From the NCBI GenBank assembly GCA_021030915.1, contig JAGEMR010000028.1:62001-126000 (forward strand): a stretch of 64,000 nt of DNA, given 5' to 3'. Positions 33,528 through 44,064 of the stretch are shown here, in pieces. The position numbers and the translations under genes were made by a program. Position 1 is the first letter of the stretch. Each line of letters begins with the position of its first letter. The notes beneath the pieces are model-generated. The model was not told the DNA's origin, ran no database searches, and saw only the letters and a list, made by a program, of their open reading frames with translations. The DNA is from Astrothelium macrocarpum (lineage: Eukaryota > Ascomycota > Dothideomycetes > Trypetheliales > Trypetheliaceae).

Positions 33528-35179
33528 ATGGCTAACGTCATGAACGAGAAAGCTGATTATACATACGGGACGGTACCCACGGAGAATGAAAGCGAAAAGA
33601 AGGAGAAAGTATTGATAAAGCGAAACGACTATCCACGCTCATTCATCTTCATATTCCCATTTCTAGCCCTTATCATTGGTTCATACTATCTCCTTCAAGT
33701 TATTACCGTGATCCCTTCTTCGTTTTTGACCATCGAGCAAAGAGCCAATAAAATCCTGACTGAGAATCCACTCATAGGTGATTCTACGTACAAGATATCC
33801 TTGCGCAAACTGATGGCTGATCTATCATTAAAGATGGTCATAATGACCTTTTAATCTTTTTAACACGAGCTACTGGAAACCACATTTATGGCAAAGAGTT
33901 TAAGACAAAATTTGAAGGAGGCGGTTTCGATAAGCATGTTGATTTGCCACGACTAGATCAGGGCAAGTCAGGAGGCGCTTTCTGGAGCGCCTTTGTGCCA
34001 TGCCCTAAAAACGCTTGGAATTTCTCAGATGAGAATTATGCACCCTGTGAGTGCTTTATCTTCTGAATCATTCCTTCAAATATACTCTGCATATATATGT
34101 GTGTGCTCCAGTAATCTCCGCTTCTCTCCTAATAATACTCTTTGTTCATAATCTCTTTGCTCAAAAACGTATCCTTCAATTTTATTCATAGTAGTACTGT
34201 CCATACACGTCAACAAGTACTAAACCACACACCAACAAAAGCCGTCCGCTGGACTCTCGAGCAATTCGACCTCTTCCACCGCCTCTCTACTGAATACCCC
34301 AAATACTTCACACCCACCAAAAACCACGCCGCGGCCCTCGACGCCTTCCACAGCCACCGCCTCATCTCCCCGCTCGCCATCGAAGGCCTCCACCAAATCG
34401 GCAACTCCCTGTCCACCCTCCGCCTATACCACGCACTGGGCGCGCGCTACGCCACGCTGACCTGGAACTGCCACAACCGCTACGCCGACGCGGCCATCGT
34501 CCCGGACCCCGACACGGGCGCCTTCTACACGGCCAAGCGGCCGCTGTGGCACGGGCTCAGCTCCGCGGGCCGCGCGCTCGTGCACGAGATGAACCGGCTG
34601 GGCATGTTCGTCGACCTCTCGCACGTCAGCGCGGCCACGATGCGCGACGTGCTGGCGGCCAACGCGAGCCTCGCGCCGCCCATCTTCAGCCACAGCAGCG
34701 CGCACGCGCTGTGTCCGCACCCGCGCAATGTCCCGGACGACGTGCTCGCCTTGGTGGAGCGGCGCGGGGCGCTCGTCATGGTGAACTTCTCGCCGGACTT
34801 TGTGGCGTGTGAGGCGGGGCCCGATACGCCCCGCACGGGCATCCCGGTCACGGTGGCGGAGCGCGCGACGCTGGCCGAGGTGGTGCGGCATGTGCGGTAT
34901 ATTGGCGAGAAGATCGGGTATGATTATGTGGGCATCGGCTCGGATTTTGACGGCATTGAGACGACGCCGACGGGGTTGGAGGATGTGGCGCGGTTTCCGG
35001 CGTTGGTGGCGGAGATGCTGAGGCAGGGGGTGAGCGAGGCGGATGCGGCGAAGGTGGTGGGGAGGAATTTGTTGAGGGTGTGGAAGGAGGTGGATCGCGT
35101 GGCGGAGGAGTTGCAGAGGACGATGAAGCCGGTGGAGGATGATTTACCTGGGTGGAAACACCGTGGGCAGAGGTGGTGA
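33528..35179 (+). CDS. Membrane dipeptidase, peptidase family M19
   Basis: Exons 33528-33777, 33834-34046 and 34242-35179, 466 aa. Intron 1 (56 bp) joins NPLI to DGHNDLLIFL, the first zinc ligands (HxD-type DGHND). Intron 2 (195 bp, GTGAGT..AAAAG) joins ENYAP to SVRWTLEQFDLF. An N-terminal membrane anchor (FIFIFPFLALIIGSYYLL) follows a short cytosolic tail, so it is likely a type II membrane or secretory-pathway enzyme. Further M19 landmarks are LTWNCHNRYAD, FVDLSHVSAATM, IFSHSSAHALC (zinc-site His) and YVGIGSDFDGIE (catalytic-site Asp). It hydrolyses dipeptides. The last exon is far GC-richer than the first two and shows the C-rich to G-rich switch near 34.8 kb. Confidence 0.9.
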
Positions 35180-35382
35180 GGCGTTATGTGGGAGCTGCTG
35201 TGTTGTGAGAAAGAGTTGGTTTGATGAATGCGGACGGAACGATGATGAGATGAGATGAGTATGAATGATGTGTCCGATTTCTGTGTCCAAGTCTCATACA
35301 CAATGCACATGCTCCAATCCTGGCCCTTTATCTGTAGATACAAAATCCGTCAAATTTAGAGCAAGCAGATGTGATCCCATTT
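35180..35382. other. Short convergent intergenic region, dipeptidase/CDC6
   Basis: Shared 3' region of two facing genes; G-rich on the left, turning C-rich as the CDC6 3' end begins. No gene. Confidence 0.5.
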
Positions 35383-37428
35383 TCACGCAAGTCCGCCATC
35401 AAGGATATCAAACAAAATCTGACTTCCCACTCCCTCGATCCCCTTCTCCAACTCCTTTACCCCCACCACACTACTAATCCTCCTCTCATCTACACTCTTC
35501 CCAAACCCAGCCATCCCGCCTCCCCTCCCCCTCTTACTCGGCGTCGCGGGCGCCATCACAGCAGCAAACGAACCGCCCGCCTTCCCATCCACCGCGTTCA
35601 CCAAGCCCAACGTCTCCAAGCTCCCCACCACATCCCGAAACTCCGTATTCGTCAGCGGCTGCAGCAGATTCTGCTTCTTGCACAGCGCATTGTACTGCTC
35701 GTACAGCTTCTTGAGCGTTGGCGCCCCAGCAGCAGCAGCAGCAGTCTTCTTCGACGGCGTCATCGTCAGCTGCTCGCCCAGGTGTGCGAAGATGGTGCCG
35801 GCGTTGGGATTTGCGGCCTGCCTGGCGTGTGTTTCGAGAGCGGCGAGCGCGCACAGAACCGCCTTTTGCTGCAGGTTGAGGGCGGTCAAGCGTTGCGTGG
35901 AGCCGTTGTTGAAGACGGACGCCGTGACGCGAGCCATGTGGGCGATGGTGGCGCGGGGGGCGGTGAGGGTGGTGAGGTGTCCAAGTGGGGCGGTGCTGGG
36001 TTTCGATTTGAGGGTTGAGGATTTGGATGGGGAGCGAGGGGTAGGCGGAGAGGACAGGTTCATGTTTTCGACGAGAGGAGTCTTGGTGGGACTGTCTTGT
36101 AGTGCTTCCTTGATGACGTTGGATTTGGTTTCGGCTTCGATGAGATCGATTGCGCGACGACAGATGTCGAAGGCTTTGCGAAGATCGCCGGTTTGAGCGG
36201 CGACTTTCTTTGAACAAAATTGGATAGCGGCGGGATGGATGAAGGGGACGAAGCTCTGGTCCGCTCCATCCTGTTCTGAAATGAGGCCTTTGAGTTTGGC
36301 TGTGATGACCGAGGCGATTTGCCCTACATTGTAGGGTAGGAATGGAAGCAGTTGAGGCTTCAAATTGCACACTTTTAGTCGAGGCAGGAAACGATCCGTC
36401 AGATCGAGAGCATTAGCGATACCGATGAGCGTTAACGCTGATGATGGTTCAAGCGACCATTCAAACAAGGTGCAAAGTGTGTCCCCGTCCAATCCAAGGA
36501 GGTAATCGATCTCGTCAAGAATGACAAAAAAGGAACTTTCCCGACAAGATTTTGGTAGGAAAGTGCTCCGCAGTTTCTCTACATCTTCCCCAGCATCGAC
36601 ATTCGTATCTTCACAACAACTCTCGATGAGTCGTGCATACAGATCCCCAATGGATTTTATGCTCATACAGTTGACGTAGGCATATTTAATTGAGGTGGAT
36701 TGCTCATAAGTCGCACTCAATTCACCGACTAATGCACTTTTGCCGGTCCCAGGCGGTCCGGATATGTACAGACAGCCGCTTTTGTTTCCATTAACATTCT
36801 GCTTGATAAAGTTTAAGAGTTCTGCACGTTCCTCCTCGCGTCCAACGAGGATTCCAGGGTCGGAGCTTCTGGAAAATAGCAGACGTGCCGTATTGTAGAC
36901 CGAGAGATTAGCATTGGAAGGCGTGGATGGAGTGCGAGGAGTGCGTGGAGTCAATGGTTTCCCTACAAGACCGACGCGGTGACGAGGGGTAACTGGCACC
37001 TTCTTCGAAAGTGCGTCTCGATGACGCGGAGTTTGTGGAGGTTTCTCATCGCAGTGCACCTTCACAGCCGGCTTGCTGACCTTGAAGTGGGAGTCTATTT
37101 TACTTGGCGAGATGGACACTCTGCGTCCACTCGGGCCATGCTTGGCTGGCGCAGTAGCAATATCTCTCTTATTCAAAACAAGTTGATCAACATCCACACG
37201 ATCAGCGCAAGCACCATTCTTGCCAAATGCTGGCGAGACGAAAGGGTTCTCATTCTCGTCATTGTGTATGACTATCGGAGCACGTCGCTTTGCCCTCGTA
37301 GAACGGGGCGAAGATGCATCTACCAAAGTGATCAGAAATGGAAGAGAGTGGAAGTAGGGCGTTGTTTGGGACCAACCTTCAGTAGAAACTGCGTCTCGAG
37401 TTCGTTTTCCCAGGACGGAGGTCGCCAT
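35383..37428 (-). CDS. CDC6: Cdc6/Cdc18 replication-licensing ATPase
   Basis: 681 aa from ATG 37428 (start MATSVLGKRTRD). The AAA+ domain has Walker A GPPGTGKSALVGEL and Walker B FFVILDEIDYLL, with IGIANALDLTDRFLPRL as sensor 1 region; a winged-helix C-terminal domain follows (about residues 500-640). The N-terminus carries many TPR/TP sites (TPRHR, TPRTPRTPSTPS), expected CDK targets that limit licensing to G1. It loads MCM helicase with ORC at origins. It is too short for Orc1 and has no BAH domain. A likely 57-bp intron (37320-37376, GTTGGT..GGTAG) has no stop and keeps the frame; its removal gives TEDASSPRSTRAK and 662 aa, as better fits the family. The C-terminal coding end is GC-rich with a skew switch. 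Confidence 0.92.
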   Translation of the reverse strand: MATSVLGKRTRDAVSTEGWSQTTPYFHSLPFLITLVDASSPRSTRAKRRAPIVIHNDENENPFVSPAFGKNGACADRVDVDQLVLNKRDIATAPAKHGPSGRRVSISPSKIDSHFKVSKPAVKVHCDEKPPQTPRHRDALSKKVPVTPRHRVGLVGKPLTPRTPRTPSTPSNANLSVYNTARLLFSRSSDPGILVGREEERAELLNFIKQNVNGNKSGCLYISGPPGTGKSALVGELSATYEQSTSIKYAYVNCMSIKSIGDLYARLIESCCEDTNVDAGEDVEKLRSTFLPKSCRESSFFVILDEIDYLLGLDGDTLCTLFEWSLEPSSALTLIGIANALDLTDRFLPRLKVCNLKPQLLPFLPYNVGQIASVITAKLKGLISEQDGADQSFVPFIHPAAIQFCSKKVAAQTGDLRKAFDICRRAIDLIEAETKSNVIKEALQDSPTKTPLVENMNLSSPPTPRSPSKSSTLKSKPSTAPLGHLTTLTAPRATIAHMARVTASVFNNGSTQRLTALNLQQKAVLCALAALETHARQAANPNAGTIFAHLGEQLTMTPSKKTAAAAAGAPTLKKLYEQYNALCKKQNLLQPLTNTEFRDVVGSLETLGLVNAVDGKAGGSFAAVMAPATPSKRGRGGGMAGFGKSVDERRISSVVGVKELEKGIEGVGSQILFDILDGGLA

Positions 37429-37536
37429 ACTGTGGATAGGCAATGACGGCTCAAGCGATGGGGCTGGGTAGGTAAGGGCAAGAAAATTGTCGTGACGGGT
37501 TGATGTTCGGAAGTCACGTTGTTGAGGGAGAAAACA

Positions 37537-37571
37537 ACGCGCGACCCAGTGCGCGCGCGCGCGTCGCGCGT
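37537..37571. promoter_or_regulatory. ACGCG (MBF/MCB-like) motif cluster upstream of CDC6
   Basis: About 110-145 bp upstream of the CDC6 ATG there are three ACGCG cores within 35 bp (37537-37541 on +; 37560-37564 and 37567-37571 on the minus strand), embedded in a CG-repeat. ACGCG is the core of the MluI cell-cycle box bound by MBF, which drives G1/S genes including cdc18 in fission yeast. The functional role here is inferred. Confidence 0.45.
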
Positions 37572-38944
37572 AAAGTGGTCGCTTACTAAGTTGGGAGAGA
37601 AGCCAGCCAGCCACCAAGCCAGACAATCTAGTAACTCCTAACGTCAACAGATCACACCACCGAAAGATGTGCCAGCTGAACGCGTGCCGAATGCTGGCAT
37701 GATTCGGTCACTGACAAAGTCGGTCAACAAGGGGACCCTTCTGGCTTCTCTCGCGAGCAATCAGTGTTGCCTCGGAGTCCCCAGCTGTACTACCTCCATT
37801 TTATTTCACTGTTTGCCAGACATTCAACCGGTAACTATTTTCGCACACCGCCGAATACCGGACTTAATTCGCGCAAGACCATGAAGATTGCCGTTGGATG
37901 CATTGCGCCGCATTTCGCGCCTCATCTGGTCAATGTTTGTCAGTCTTATGATTGAGCCAAAGTTCGTAGTCGCGTGGATGCGTCGGTAAGGAGTCAAGTA
38001 ACATTTTTGATTGCTTCAATTCAATTCAAAAATGGCAGCAATGTCTGCTCTCGAGCCTAATATACACAGTCCACATCAATATTCTTTCTTTGTTCTTGCA
38101 GTCTCGAATTGACATACAAACTCCGAATCGTGCAAGGCATGCTTAGAATCTGTCCAAGTCCAAATTGCCCTCACGAAGTTCGCCATTCACCCACCAATTT
38201 TCTCGGACTTGGGGGCGGACGGTGTGAATGGTGCCAACTCTGGTATGAATGGAATCCACATCATGTACATAGTCTCTGAAGCACATGGCAAACCTCTGAG
38301 CTAATCCTTGGCTAGAGATATGACCCAATATACATGGAAATCGCAGACAAGTTTTCCGATATCCATCAATACTTTCACGTTGGCATCTACATGGAAAGGT
38401 CACATACCCCAGTGGTCATTGCGAGGAAAATATGCCGAATTGCAAAATTCTTGAGATGCGTTGGCAAGGTAAATGGCTACAGACGTAGTCAAGGTATAGG
38501 ATGGCTTGTTGAGGCCATGTATATGCTTGCTCAGGAGGTGATGATGCAAGATGGATACGCTGCACCAATGCGATTAAGTAATCGGTTACCACCTTTGATT
38601 GGATATTAAGTTAAGTCGATAAAAGGAGTCTTTCAGAGATGCGGCTCTCGTGCTCAAGGTGCTGGGGTCACCTCTTTTTATGGAGAGTCATATATATTTC
38701 AACAATCATGTATCTGTAACCATTGAATGATAGCTTGTGCACTCCGCTTGCATACAATGACCGGAAATTCTCAAAGTTGGGCCGCGAAATTCATATGGCA
38801 CAGCTACTTTGCTTAGGGTAGTGATTCCATGACACGGTCGGTCCTCGTCGCGTCTTCCGCCGACGACGCGACTACGGTATCGTGAACTTTAATTTGTGCA
38901 GAGCTAACCAATCGCCCTAATTAATCACAACGTGATGCTACAGG
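37572..38944. other. Region between CDC6 and MSH3, with possible decayed minus-strand gene
   Basis: Divergent spacer of about 1.5 kb. On the minus strand, 38143 to about 38560 reads two open stretches in the same frame split by a single TGA near 38424; the downstream part (SSQGLAQRFAMCFRDYVHD, ending NLDLDRF) looks protein-like, but I do not recognise it. It may be an intron-bearing small gene or a pseudogene; the evidence is weak. Confidence 0.3.
38847..38872. promoter_or_regulatory. Inverted repeat GTCGCGTC/GACGCGAC upstream of MSH3
   Basis: A perfect 8-bp inverted repeat (38847-38854 and 38865-38872, 10-base spacer), 73 bp before the MSH3 ATG; both arms contain GACGCG, an MCB-like core. 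Possible MBF site; inference. Confidence 0.4.
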
Positions 38945-41900
38945 ATGCCTTTTGCGAGGAATCCAGTGCTAGCACGCTCAGAATCTTCCCAGAAAAAACA
39001 GCAGTCAATTTCTAGTTTCTTTGCCCCCAAAGCAAGCGCTACTCCAAAGCCATATTCAGAGCAAATTGTTACGCCAAAGAGAGGCAATGATCCTGTTCAA
39101 GTCGACGAAAACCATGACCCGAATACCCTATTCGTGAATTCCGACGAAGAAGATACACCTCGAGTACTGACATCACGGAAGCTTAAGAGATCGTCCGAGG
39201 ACGCAAGCACTACTTTGGAAGACGCAGCAGTACTTACGAAGCGCCGCAAACACGCCTTGCAAGACGAAGCACCGGCTGAGGATGATGAAGAAAGCCAATC
39301 ACACAATGGCTTGCAGCCAAAGGATCACGAGTCCCTCATCTCGCCTTCTACCACTATGCCCAATGCCAGTCGAAAACCGAAAGTCTCCGGGAGGACATCG
39401 AAATACATGTTTTCAAGCTCACCAATGGAGCAAGCGAACGAAACAGAGCCTGACGATGAAGAATCGAGAAGAATAAAAGAGAGTCTGCACCGTAAATTTT
39501 TGAAAAAGCTTGGTAAGCCTGACAGCATTGCGGATATCAAACGTCGTAACAACTTCATTACCGAACAACCCAGAGAAGGCGATGAAGATGCACAAGAAGA
39601 GGATGCAGACTTGGAGGAACCCGAAGCGAAACCTATGACAAAGGGAAAGAAGGGCCCAGTTGCCAAGAAAGGTGGCAAGAAACTCACCCCAATGGAGCAG
39701 CAAATTGTCGACCTTAAGCACAAGTATATGGATACACTGCTGGTTGTTGAGGTTGGCTACAAATTTAGGTTCTTTGGAGAAGATGCAAGGATTGCTGCAA
39801 AAGAATTGGGCATTGTTTGCATCCCGGGCAAATTTAGATTTGACGAGCGTGAGTCGTTGACTTGATACATCACAAGACTCATCTCTGACCTGCTTTTAGA
39901 CCCTTCCGAAGCTCATATCGATCGCTTTGCGTCGGCGAGCTTCCCTGTGCACCGTCTGCATGTCCACGTAAAACGACTAGTCAATGCCGGACACAAAGTA
40001 GGGGTAGTGCGACAAACCGAGACTGCCGCACTCAAGGCCGTCGGAGATAATCGCAATGCTCCTTTTACAAGAAAGGTCACTAATCTCTATACAAAGGGCA
40101 CTTATATCGATGATGTGGAAGGTCTGGAGGGTCTGCCAAGCGAGCCGACCGGCAAAGCAAATGCTACTGGCTATCTGCTATGTCTTACCGAGTCAAAGAC
40201 AAAAGGCTGGGGCTCTGATGAAAAAGTCCATGTCGGTCTAGTCGCAGTCCAACCATCTGTGGGAGACGTCATTTACGACGATTTTGAAGATGGCTTTATG
40301 CGAAGCGAAATCGAGACAAGATTGCTACATATCGCACCTTGCGAGATCTTAGTTGTTGGTGATCTGTCAAAGGCGACCGAAAAACTCGTGAGACACATCT
40401 CAGGTACCAAAGCCAATGTTTTTGGTGATCGCGTTCGACTTGATCGGATTGAAAAACCAAAAACAATGGCTGCATCGGCTTACAGCCATGTCTCTGGCTT
40501 TTATGCAGATAAAATGAAGACTACATCAGAGCAAAGGTAAGTTTCACTTCCAAATCTTCGAGTGTTACCATTCCATGCACCAGCATCTAACAGTGTAAAT
40601 GTAGTTCTACGCAAGACGGGAAGGCCACTAGCTTTATTGACAGAATACACAGTCTGCCCGAACACGTGACGATTTGTCTTTCAGCAATGATTACCCATTT
40701 GACTGATTATGGTTTGGAACACGTCTTGGATTTGACAAAGTATTTTCAATCTTTCAGCGCTCGATCCCACATGCTTATCAATGGCAATACCTTGACCAGC
40801 TTGGAACTCTACCACAATCAGACCGATCATACTGGAAAAGGTAGCTTGTTCTGGACACTGGATCGCACACAGACAAGGTTTGGACAGCGTTTGCTTAGAA
40901 AATGGGTTGGTAGACCACTTCTGGATAAGAACAAGCTTGAGGAACGCGTTGCAGCGGTCGAAGAGCTCAAGACGTCTCACCACACAGTTGCTGTTGACAA
41001 GCTCAAACAGACTCTGAGTAAAATAAAAGGCGACCTCGAGAAGACGCTCATCAGGATCTATTATAGGAAGTGTACGCGTCCTGAACTTTTGTCAATGCTG
41101 CAGACTTTGCAGCGCATTGCATCCGATTATGCACATATCAAGTCGGCCTCGGATGCTGGCTTCACATCGGGAATCTTGAATGATGCGTTCGCAAATCTAC
41201 CATCTATATACGAGGACGTGATTAGTTACTTGGAAAAAATCAATGCTCAAGCCGCGAAAAGTGACGACAAATACGCCTTCTTCCGAGAGGAGCATGAATC
41301 GGAAGCAATCACAGAGCATAAATTAGGGATCGCTGGCGTTGAACATGATCTTAATGAGCACCGTGATGTCGCCGCAGGAAAGCTGAAAAAGAAGAATGTC
41401 GAATACGTAACAGTTGCTCAGATAGAGTATCTGATTGAAGTTGACAATACGCAGCTGAAGAATGTCCCGGCATCATGGGTAAAGATCAGTGGCACCAAGA
41501 AACTCTCGCGCTTCCATACACCTGAAGTCATTGCATTAATGAGGGAACGTGATCAGCACAAGGAGTCATTAGCAGCGGCATGCGACACCGCATTTGCCAA
41601 TCTGCTTTCCGACATTGGATCCAAGTATCAATGCTTTCGCGATTGTATACAATCTCTTGCCTTGCTTGATTGTCTACTCTCATTGGCAGAAGTCGCAAAT
41701 CAACCTGGCTACGTGAAACCGGAATACACAGACGAAACTTGCATTTCTGTTTCTCAAGGACGACATCCCATGGTTGAGCAGCTGCTCCTCGATGCTTATG
41801 TACCAAACGATATCGGATTGACAGCCGATGCCACTCGGGCTCTTCTGATCACCGGTCCCAACATGGGTGGCAAATCAAGCTACGTCCGTCAAGTTGCACT

Positions 41901-42639
41901 CATCGCCATCATGGGCCAAATCGGATCCTATGTTCCTGCTGCTTCTGCTAAGCTCGGCATGCTTGATGCAGTCTTTACACGTATGGGTGCCTTTGATAAC
42001 ATGCTTGCTGGCGAATCAACGTTCATGGTGGAGTTGCATGAGACGGCAGACATCCTAAAGCAAGCTACACCTCGTTCTCTGGTTATCTTGGATGAGCTAG
42101 GGAGAGGAACGTCCACACATGACGGTGTGGCAATTGCTCAGGCTGTGCTGGATTATGTAGTCAGAGAATTGAAGAGCCTGACATTATTCATCACTCATTA
42201 TCAGAGTCTTGCCGCAATGGCAGGAGGCTTTAATAGCGAGCTAAAGAATGTGCATATGCGTTTCACCGAAGAAAAAAGCAGTGGTGGTGGAGACGAAGTT
42301 ACTTTTCTCTACGAAGTCGGCGAGGGTGTCGCACATAGGTCATATGGGTAAGCTCAAATGACATTCTGCGCACGCAGGCTTTTCTAATCCACACAGATTG
42401 AATGTTGCAAGGTTGGCACATGTTCCAAAAGGTGTGCTTAGGGTTGCTTTAGAAAAGAGCAAAGAATTAGAGGAGGACATATCAAGGAAGAAGCTTAGCA
42501 ACATGTAAGTCTATCCACAACGAAATATCACAGATTCTAAAGCTAAATTCTCTGTAGTGCTCGCATCATAAACCAATCTCTCGGGGGAGCGAACAATGTT
42601 AGCATGGATGATCTTCTCGTTAGCGCTGAACAATTGTAG
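38945..42639 (+). CDS. MSH3: DNA mismatch repair protein Msh3
   Basis: Five exons: 38945-39848, 39900-40536, 40605-42347, 42397-42504 and 42558-42639; total 3,474 nt, 1,157 aa. All four introns have canonical ends, and the joins restore conserved sequence (FDE-HPSEAHIDRFA, HRSYG-LNVARLAHVP). The N-terminal PCNA-binding PIP box is QQSISSFFAP. MutS domain I (TPMEQQIVDLKHKYMDTLLV) contains the Msh3-type Tyr-Lys in VEVGYKFRFFGEDA. The core, connector and clamp domains follow; the ATPase has Walker A TGPNMGGKSSYVRQ, the STFMVE motif, Walker B LVILDELGRGTSTHDG and TLFITHYQSL. With Msh2 it forms MutS-beta, which recognises insertion/deletion loops. Confidence 0.96.
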
Positions 42640-43158
42640 ATCTACACAGCATCTGCGACTGTTCGTGTCAATAGTATACTTTGACGCCTAACCAGCGCAC
42701 CCATCGACAGATCAGGACCAATTACTTTGGAATGGCGAGGCTGCTTGTGAGTCAGAATAAGGCCATAACCGTGGGTCTGGCTACCAATCCGAATGCTTCG
42801 ACATGAGTCTCGGACGAGCTTTAGGTGCGTCATATCAAAGGTAATTCATTCCTAGCATGTAATAGATAGCAGATTAACAAAATCTTGCGCGCCACTATGG
42901 CAACATCACAAACTGTTCTACAGAGGTAAAAGGCACCTCACTTTTCGAGGTGTGATTCAACACCAGTGATGGGCGTAGGCGAACCGCGTGATGGTGAGCG
43001 TAGCGGACCTGGAGCACTCCTCAATTACGACATCCGTGTCTGCATACTGCCTTCATCTTTCACAACTATTGTTGACACTTAAACTCACCTTTTCCTTCCT
43101 CCAGCGCTCTTAACAAATTTGATTCAAGGAACATCCAACATCTTTTCTGTCATCAAAT
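42640..43158. other. Intergenic, MSH3 to F-box-like gene
   Basis: No gene seen. A small hairpin, CACCTC-N7-GAGGTG, lies at 42934-42952. The right side holds a pyrimidine-rich leader for the next gene. Confidence 0.45.
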
Positions 43159-44064
43159 ATGACCACAAAGTATTCGATTAGGATCGACGATATTCCGGAA
43201 TGCGCTGTGGAAGGTTCGTACACAGTGCCTTCGAAAAAGGCGAAACTCCCCAATGTCGCGAAATTAGAGGGCGCGATGGCAACCTTCTCGTTCATCGCAC
43301 CTGTACCTACCAAGCAGTCATCTTCATTCCAACGCCTCCCGCCTGAAGTTTGTCTTATTATCTACAGATTCGCACTGCTCTCTGGGGACGATGTCAACGA
43401 GGGGGAAGACGTAATAATTCAGCTTAGCCGTATAGCGTCTCTGACGGAGAAAGACGTTCAACTAGTTAGTGTCTGGCCCACAGCACTTCTATCCTGCCAG
43501 TACCTCGGCGGCCCGCACACTTTTCCACCACATCTACCTTGGGTTCGGCCAAACGTCGCTCTCTTGAGAACCTGTCGATCGGTCTACAAGGAGACAATGC
43601 CTTTGCTTTACGGCGAGAATCGCTTTCAGTTTCCACAGCACGGGATGTCAGGGGAGTGGCACCGGAGTGCTTGTCATGCAGTGAACAAATTTCTCACGGA
43701 GATCGGTCCCACAGGTCGCGCACACGTTCGCAAGCTTGCCATTCCCTTAATTAGCCACTACGATCGCGCCATTCCGCCAATGATCAACATGCACCATCTT
43801 TCCAATCTCAGCCTCAAGATAATCGCAGGCACACACCTCTATTTGGGTCCCGTCCAAGGCGCGACCCTTTTTGAGGATGCCGGTTGCACAGAGCCTCTAT
43901 TGACGCTCCGCAATTGTCAGGAAATTTTTTTTGGAACAGCAAATCCAAAAGATTGTCGTGCCATGTTTGGGTTGAGGCCGGAGCACTTCCTCACAGAGAA
44001 TGATCAAGTCGTCAAAAGATTAAAGAACAAAATGACGTCGCGCTCGACAAGAGGCGTCTCATAG
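43159..44064 (+). CDS. F-box/2EXR-like fungal protein, 301 aa
   Basis: An intronless frame. After a 55-residue leader comes an F-box-like segment (SFQRLPPEVCLIIYRFALL) and, about 90 residues later, ALLRTCRSVYKETMPLLYGENRF. This pair is typical of the very large fungal family of F-box-like/2EXR proteins, in which the second motif starts with a conserved Cys-Arg and ends with a Tyr-x-x-Asn. The remainder has no repeat domain. A role in SCF ubiquitin-ligase substrate recognition is possible, but the family is poorly characterised. Confidence 0.7.
   Translation: MTTKYSIRIDDIPECAVEGSYTVPSKKAKLPNVAKLEGAMATFSFIAPVPTKQSSSFQRLPPEVCLIIYRFALLSGDDVNEGEDVIIQLSRIASLTEKDVQLVSVWPTALLSCQYLGGPHTFPPHLPWVRPNVALLRTCRSVYKETMPLLYGENRFQFPQHGMSGEWHRSACHAVNKFLTEIGPTGRAHVRKLAIPLISHYDRAIPPMINMHHLSNLSLKIIAGTHLYLGPVQGATLFEDAGCTEPLLTLRNCQEIFFGTANPKDCRAMFGLRPEHFLTENDQVVKRLKNKMTSRSTRGVS

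Noticed and set aside
34424..34891. 155-codon antisense frame in the dipeptidase
   Set aside because: High GC removes stops; the sense strand encodes conserved M19 motifs.
38334..38609. 91-codon + strand frame
   Set aside because: Overlaps a more protein-like minus-strand frame and has no recognisable features; neither is well supported.
42934..42952. CACCTC/GAGGTG hairpin as an RNA gene or terminator
   Set aside because: Only a six-pair stem in intergenic DNA, with no further structure.
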